In this document: positions 60,596 to 64,000 of the stretch, piece by piece
Numbering within the stretch: the first letter of the stretch is position 1
Layout of the letters: every line of letters starts with the position of its first letter
Source: Arthrobacter sp. JZ12
GTDB taxonomy: Bacteria; Actinomycetota; Actinomycetes; Actinomycetales; Micrococcaceae
Assembly: GCF_035189165.1 (NCBI RefSeq)
Contig: NZ_CP045246.1
Span: 2,108,001 to 2,172,000 of the forward strand
Direction: 5' to 3'
Length of the DNA stretch: 64,000 bases
Program-made: the position numbers and the translations under genes
The notes under the pieces: model-generated
The model's input: the letters and a program-made list of their open reading frames with translations, nothing else
Told to the model about the DNA's origin: nothing
Database searches by the model: none

Positions 60596-60979
60596 ATGGA
60601 CTGGTTTCTGGAGTGGTTGCAGTCCCCCGGCTTCGGTGGCGCCGCCGCGCTGCTTGCTGCCGTGATTGCATATGCAGCGTCCCGCCGCAGCGCGTCCGTG
60701 CAACGCAAGAACGCCCTCGACGACCGAATCCAACGCGAGCAGGCGGAGCGGAAGGCGCAATGGTGGTCCCGCGCACAATGGGCGCTCAACCTGACCCTCA
60801 GCGAGGACAGTGAGACCCGGGCCATCGGCTTTCGCGTGCTCGAAGCCCTCGGTGAAAGCGAATGGGCCGACGAACACGAAGGCGACGTGATTGCTGCAGC
60901 CACCGAGCGCGCTCTGGACGCAGGCTTACTTGAGGGTGACGAGGACGAGCCTCGACAACCGCCGGGATCTGGCGAATGA
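60596..60979 (+). CDS. Single-helix membrane protein, unknown
   Basis: A 127-residue protein, MDWFLEWLQSPGFGGAAALL, with one N-terminal transmembrane helix (about residues 13-29), a charged coiled-coil-like segment (NALDDRIQREQAERKAQWWS) and an acidic C-terminus. It starts 7 bp after the preceding gene, suggesting one operon. Family not recognised. Confidence 0.6.
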   Translation: MDWFLEWLQSPGFGGAAALLAAVIAYAASRRSASVQRKNALDDRIQREQAERKAQWWSRAQWALNLTLSEDSETRAIGFRVLEALGESEWADEHEGDVIAAATERALDAGLLEGDEDEPRQPPGSGE

Positions 60980-60999
60980 TTAACCGTAAAGGAGGGCAC

Positions 61000-61182
61000 G
61001 TGGCTGACGAACAGAAGCGCGTTTCCGGTCTCGCCAAAGGCAGGACCGTGAGTCGCTCAACCGTGTCAGGTCGCTTCGTAAGCAAGAACGAGAGGGTGGC
61101 CGCCGCCCGCGCGCGAGTTGTTGCCGACCGGAAGCGCGGGGTCACGACCGCACCGTGGATTGTTGAACTGGCAAAGCGGTAG
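61000..61182 (+). CDS. Small basic protein, unknown
   Basis: A 60-residue, strongly basic protein (VADEQKRVSGLAKGRTVSRS, TVSGRFVSKNERVAAARARV). GTG at 61,000 follows AAAGGAGGGCAC, a near-perfect ribosome-binding site, which decides the start over an earlier ATG at 60,976. It ends 14 bp before the EEP-family gene. The composition suggests a nucleic-acid-binding or antitoxin-like peptide. Confidence 0.6.
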   Translation: MADEQKRVSGLAKGRTVSRSTVSGRFVSKNERVAAARARVVADRKRGVTTAPWIVELAKR

Positions 61183-61196
61183 CCGCCGATTTATCC

Positions 61197-61883
61197 ATGC
61201 GTATCATTTCGTGGAACTGTGCCATGGGCTTCGCCAAGAAGCGGCACCTGGTTGAAGCGCTGCAGCCGGATGTGGCGATCCTGCCCGAGGTCTCGATGAA
61301 GGCCATCACGGAGTCCGATGTGCCGTTCAAGTCCTGGGTGGGCTCCAACCCGAACAAGGGGCTCGGCGTCCTCGGGTTCACCGACCGGACCTACGAGGAA
61401 TTCCCCGCGGGTCGGTTGCTGCCCTGGCATGTCCCCTTCAGCGTCGATGGCATAAATATCATCGCGCTCTGGGCCCACGTCCACACCCGCCAGCTGCGCT
61501 ACGTCCGGGTCACCCACGAGATCGTGGACCGGCACGCCGAGTTCCTCCAGCACCAGCCGTCGCTTCTGATCGGCGACTTCAACAGCAATACCGCCTGGGA
61601 CAGGGAACACCCCGGGCAGAGCCACTCGATGCTGGTCGACAAGCTCGCCGGCATGGGCCTGCACAGCGTCCATCACCGGCAGGAAGATGTGCCGCACGGG
61701 GCCGAAGTGGTGAAGACCTACTTCCACACGAAGAAGCTGCACTTCGGCCACCACATCGACTACGCGTTCCTCAGCGAAGGAACGCAGGCGAGCCTTGTGG
61801 TTGGCCGGCAGGAGGACTGGCTACCGTACAGTGACCATATGCCGCTGATCCTTGACGTCGAGCGGGCGGCCAACAGGGTGTGA
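61197..61883 (+). CDS. Endonuclease/exonuclease/phosphatase (EEP) family enzyme
   Basis: A 228-residue metal-dependent hydrolase of the DNase I-like fold. Catalytic motifs in order: SWNC (Asn7), ILPEV (Glu31), LLIGDFNSN (metal/active-site Asp-Asn), HHIDYAF (Asp) and SDHMPLI (His). These suffice for phosphodiester or phosphate-ester cleavage. No signal peptide is seen. It is the last of a row of plus-strand genes (59,743-61,883) and may process nucleic acid together with the UDG-like protein; that link is inferred only from position. Confidence 0.88.
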   Translation: MRIISWNCAMGFAKKRHLVEALQPDVAILPEVSMKAITESDVPFKSWVGSNPNKGLGVLGFTDRTYEEFPAGRLLPWHVPFSVDGINIIALWAHVHTRQLRYVRVTHEIVDRHAEFLQHQPSLLIGDFNSNTAWDREHPGQSHSMLVDKLAGMGLHSVHHRQEDVPHGAEVVKTYFHTKKLHFGHHIDYAFLSEGTQASLVVGRQEDWLPYSDHMPLILDVERAANRV

Positions 61884-62255
61884 CTACTGCCCGTGCCTTC
61901 TGTCGACTTCTGCGATGAGGTCGAGCCAGGAGATGAGGGACTCCCCTGCTGCACCCATGGTGTTGAGTGCGTTGCCAATAATCAGTACCGCGATGATTAT
62001 GATCACTGCGAGGTTTTGACGCCGCTTGATGGTGAGGATGACGGCGGCGATGGCGCTCAGGATGGCGATCGTCTGTCCGGCCACCGCGGCAGCGGCCATT
62101 CGTAGCGCGCTGTCCACCGTGAGCGGCCCATAACTGTTCAAGGCCAGCCCCAGCACGGCAGGGATGACGACCACTCCGAGAATGAGGACGGTGGAGCGTC
62201 GGATTCGGCGCTGGGGCTTCACTACGGTTTGTCCGTGCACCGCTTCTGCGCTCAT
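61884..62255 (-). CDS. Membrane protein, unknown function 1
   Basis: A 123-residue protein from MSAEAVHGQTVVKPQRRIRR, after AAAGGACACGCT. Three hydrophobic segments (about residues 22-42, 50-78 and 82-104) mark an integral membrane protein. It ends next to the EEP gene on the other strand. No family recognised. Confidence 0.6.
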   Translation of the reverse strand: MSAEAVHGQTVVKPQRRIRRSTVLILGVVVIPAVLGLALNSYGPLTVDSALRMAAAAVAGQTIAILSAIAAVILTIKRRQNLAVIIIIAVLIIGNALNTMGAAGESLISWLDLIAEVDRRHGQ

Positions 62256-62340
62256 AGCGTGTCCTTTCCGAGCCATATGCCGGAGAGTACCGGCAGTTTG
62301 AGCAGCCTATGAGCCGGGGGCAGGTGACGTCGCACGATCG

Positions 62341-62694
62341 TCAATCCCGCTTGTGGCCGTAGTTGTCGCCCATGTGGTTCACGGGCCTGTCCATCCACTT
62401 TGGCCGGTCCCCGAAAGCAGCCGGACGGGAGCGTGTCACATCGGGATCATCCCGTGAGTCCCACGTCTGCACGGTTTCGCTGGCTCTGCGCTGCAGGAGG
62501 AGGCTCCGGATGAGGATCCCGGCACTTGAGAGTGTGAGCACTCCACCAACGGCCAGCAACAAGCCGGACCACAGCTGAGGCTCGGCGCCATCAGAGTGCG
62601 CGGCTGCATAGGCAGAGATCCCCGAAGCCAAGAGAAGGAAGCCCACGATGAAAATTGCGCCGCCGATCATGAACAACTTACTGTGCGCCTGCAT
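62341..62694 (-). CDS. Membrane protein, unknown function 2
   Basis: A 117-residue protein from MQAHSKLFMIGGAIFIVGFL with two transmembrane helices (about residues 7-30 and 38-68) and a charged C-terminal tail (WDSRDDPDVTRSRPAAFGDR). A GGGGGAC site precedes the start. No family recognised. Confidence 0.6.
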   Translation of the reverse strand: MQAHSKLFMIGGAIFIVGFLLLASGISAYAAAHSDGAEPQLWSGLLLAVGGVLTLSSAGILIRSLLLQRRASETVQTWDSRDDPDVTRSRPAAFGDRPKWMDRPVNHMGDNYGHKRD

Positions 62695-62816
62695 AGCGTC
62701 CCCCGATGCTGTCGTGGACCCAGCCTACCAACCGCGAAATCCCAGGGACCTCCGGACAGTCCTGCGAGACGACGGGCGCTTAGAAGGCCTTCGGAACCCC
62801 GCTGCTATCTTTCCAA

Positions 62817-63488
62817 CTACACCGGACTCGGCACGGGATGTTCATCCTTCGCATAACGCCAAAGTGCGACGTCCATGATCCGCAACCGGGAGATGTGCGG
62901 AACGCTGGCTGCCTTGCCGATCCGGTCAAGGCGCCCGGCCAGCTCGACGTCGTCCTGGAACACCTGGTGCCAGCGTTCCCATTGTTTGTCGGAGTCCTGC
63001 AGCCCCATCTGAGGTCCGACTTCGGAGTCATAGATGGGGATCAGAGCTGGTCTCTTTCGGGCAAGGATCTTGCTTGCGGTAGTTTCACCAATGCCCCAGC
63101 GCTCGGATTTCGCCGACCGTAGGACGTGCCAGAGCCTCCAGCCCGGACTGCCCTTGCCGAGGTAGCGGTCGAACTGCTCACGGCTGAGTTCGGTGAAATC
63201 CAGGCCTACGGGCAGCGCAGCCAATAACCCGCGGACCTCGAAGGCCTTCTCAGCCAGTCCCGCCGCAGCTTTGCCAGGCACTTCCACACTGAGCATCGAC
63301 ACTGCGACGAAGTCGTCACCGGTCAGCTCATTGGCTGTGGCGCTATTCCCGCCGCCGGCCCAAGTGTCAAAGTAGGCGCCGGCGTAGTACTTCCGGCCGG
63401 ACTTCCCGACGTCATGGAAGTAGCTGCTTACATATTCCACCGCGTCCTCGAACCCGTCCTTGGACAGAATCGGATGTACCTCGCTCAT
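62817..63488 (-). CDS. DUF6308 family protein
   Basis: A 223-residue soluble protein from MSEVHPILSKDGFEDAVEYV, after GGGGGACCA. It shows the DUF6308 pattern with FDTWAGGGNSATANELTGDD, FVAVSMLSVEVPG and RPALIPIYDSEVGPQMGL. The family occurs in actinobacteria and has no established function; the ETTASKILARKRP segment has a helix-hairpin-like look. Its neighbour is the antitoxin-like gene at 63,572, divergent from it. Confidence 0.75.
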   Translation of the reverse strand: MSEVHPILSKDGFEDAVEYVSSYFHDVGKSGRKYYAGAYFDTWAGGGNSATANELTGDDFVAVSMLSVEVPGKAAAGLAEKAFEVRGLLAALPVGLDFTELSREQFDRYLGKGSPGWRLWHVLRSAKSERWGIGETTASKILARKRPALIPIYDSEVGPQMGLQDSDKQWERWHQVFQDDVELAGRLDRIGKAASVPHISRLRIMDVALWRYAKDEHPVPSPV

Positions 63489-63571
63489 TGGTCCCCCATG
63501 TTGGCTTGTCCTGCGCGACTCTTCGACACTGACTCCTGCGCTCGTGAGCTCAAGAAGGATAACTTATAACC

Positions 63572-63919
63572 ATGGCGAAGCAGCGTGTAGCCGATGGCGG
63601 TGCGGACCCAGTGACCCAGCGGCTGGTGAAAGCAATCGGTAGCGATAACCTTGCTGCGCTACTCGGTGTGGCCGCGGGCTCCCCAGGCCGCTGGGCCAAC
63701 GGACAAGACACACCGAGCGAAGCGGTACGCCTTCAACTAGCCGAGATAGATCAGCTGGTGGATCAGCTGCTGACTGCACTCACGCCGGCGCAGGCTCGTC
63801 TCTGGCTAGTAGGCCAGAACATTCACCTTCGTGGCCGGCCCATCGACCTATACCGACTGGAGGGAGCGACTCCGCTCATTGACGCTCTACGCGCTCACCA
63901 AGAGGGCGCCGCCTCCTGA
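63572..63919 (+). CDS. Xre/MbcA/ParS-type antitoxin-like protein 2
   Basis: A 115-residue protein from MAKQRVADGGADPVTQRLVK. Residues 20-60 are HTH-like (LVKAIGSDNLAALLGVAAGS, PGRWANGQDTPSEA), and the C-terminal part (ARLWLVGQNIHLRGRPIDLY, then DALRAHQEGA) fits the DUF2384-type toxin-binding domain. Its stop overlaps the next ATG (63,919), so a coupled toxin gene probably follows beyond the window. Confidence 0.75.
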   Translation: MAKQRVADGGADPVTQRLVKAIGSDNLAALLGVAAGSPGRWANGQDTPSEAVRLQLAEIDQLVDQLLTALTPAQARLWLVGQNIHLRGRPIDLYRLEGATPLIDALRAHQEGAAS

Positions 63920-64000
63920 TGGCAAGGTCCGCAATAGACACGGGATCACCCAGCAGGAGATGGCTGCCCAGCGAAGTCGGCCTTGGAACTGTTGAGCGCC
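63919..64000 (+). CDS. Start of a gene coupled to the antitoxin (partial)
   Basis: ATG at 63,919 overlaps the previous stop (TGATG) and opens MARSAIDTGSPSRRWLPSEV to the window end. Twenty-seven codons are too few to name the family. The position after a DUF2384-type antitoxin makes an RES-domain toxin a reasonable guess. Confidence 0.4.
   Translation, partial: MARSAIDTGSPSRRWLPSEVGLGTVER

Noticed and set aside
1-64000. tRNA and rRNA genes
   Set aside because: Apart from the tRNA-like ends of tmRNA no cloverleaf or rRNA signature was recognised by eye; a covariance-model search would be needed to exclude them fully.

Overview
The window looks like chromosome of a high-GC actinobacterium of the Micrococcaceae (Arthrobacter-like). 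The evidence is a GC-rich coding style with GTG starts, an actinobacterial tmRNA, a DUF4193 protein, Tad-pilus TadE/TadG-like genes next to prfB, helicase-associated-domain proteins and FG-GAP/VCBS-type secreted proteins. This placement rests on gene content read by eye, not on a database search.

Region 1 (1-10,130) is conserved chromosome, almost all on the minus strand: a GH13 alpha-glucosidase (cut by the window edge), a subtilisin-like exoprotease with FG-GAP repeats, tmRNA (ssrA) with a strong terminator, smpB, an M23 peptidoglycan hydrolase with coiled coil, ftsX, ftsE, prfB, and the 3' end of a tad pilus cluster (TadG-like plus a TadE-like gene that has lost its N-terminus). The rest of the tad cluster is absent from the window.

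Region 2 (about 10,120-20,300) is a Tn7-like transposition module on the minus strand. Transcription order is tniQ-2, tniQ-1, tnsA, tnsB, tnsC. It has a complete TnsA triad, a DDE motif in TnsB, Walker motifs in TnsC and two paralogous large TniQ proteins. TniQ-1 carries an extra C-terminal domain resembling a LysR-type DNA-binding domain; a decayed trace of the same domain may follow tniQ-2. The module stops exactly where the TadE-like gene is broken. The distal transposon end was not found, so part or all of the remaining window could be cargo.

Region 3 (20,400-27,850) holds a DUF4193 gene and two divergent operons: FAD monooxygenase-MFS transporter-TetR (minus) and three aldo-keto reductases plus a Cys-nucleophile hydrolase (plus). 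They share a 95-bp promoter region with two matching 23-bp inverted repeats, probably the TetR operators.

Region 4 (28,000-50,650) is a polysaccharide utilisation locus: a broken GH43 gene, a ThuA-like protein, a LacI regulator, a 1433-residue secreted lyase with several carbohydrate-binding modules, a GH36 alpha-galactosidase, a three-gene ABC sugar importer, and an operon of hydroxyacid dehydrogenase, GH43, sugar kinase and mannose-6-phosphate isomerase. Three promoters of the form TTGACN-17/18-TAGTTT carry the same GTAACTAGTTTC operator; a related site precedes the LacI gene. The locus is interrupted at 38,029-41,987 by two unrelated genes, a membrane-anchored protein of unknown family and a DUF4365 nuclease-like/helical-repeat protein, bounded by hairpins. 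This pair is a candidate defence system.

Region 5 (50,650-64,000) is a patchwork of small accessory genes: short tandem repeat arrays, an orphan Xre/MbcA/ParS-type antitoxin, an RES-toxin remnant, two stand-alone helicase-associated-domain proteins, an excisionase-like HTH protein, a broken lipoprotein gene, a possible uracil-DNA-glycosylase-like protein, an endonuclease/exonuclease/phosphatase-family enzyme, a DUF6308 protein, and a second antitoxin-like gene at the right edge.
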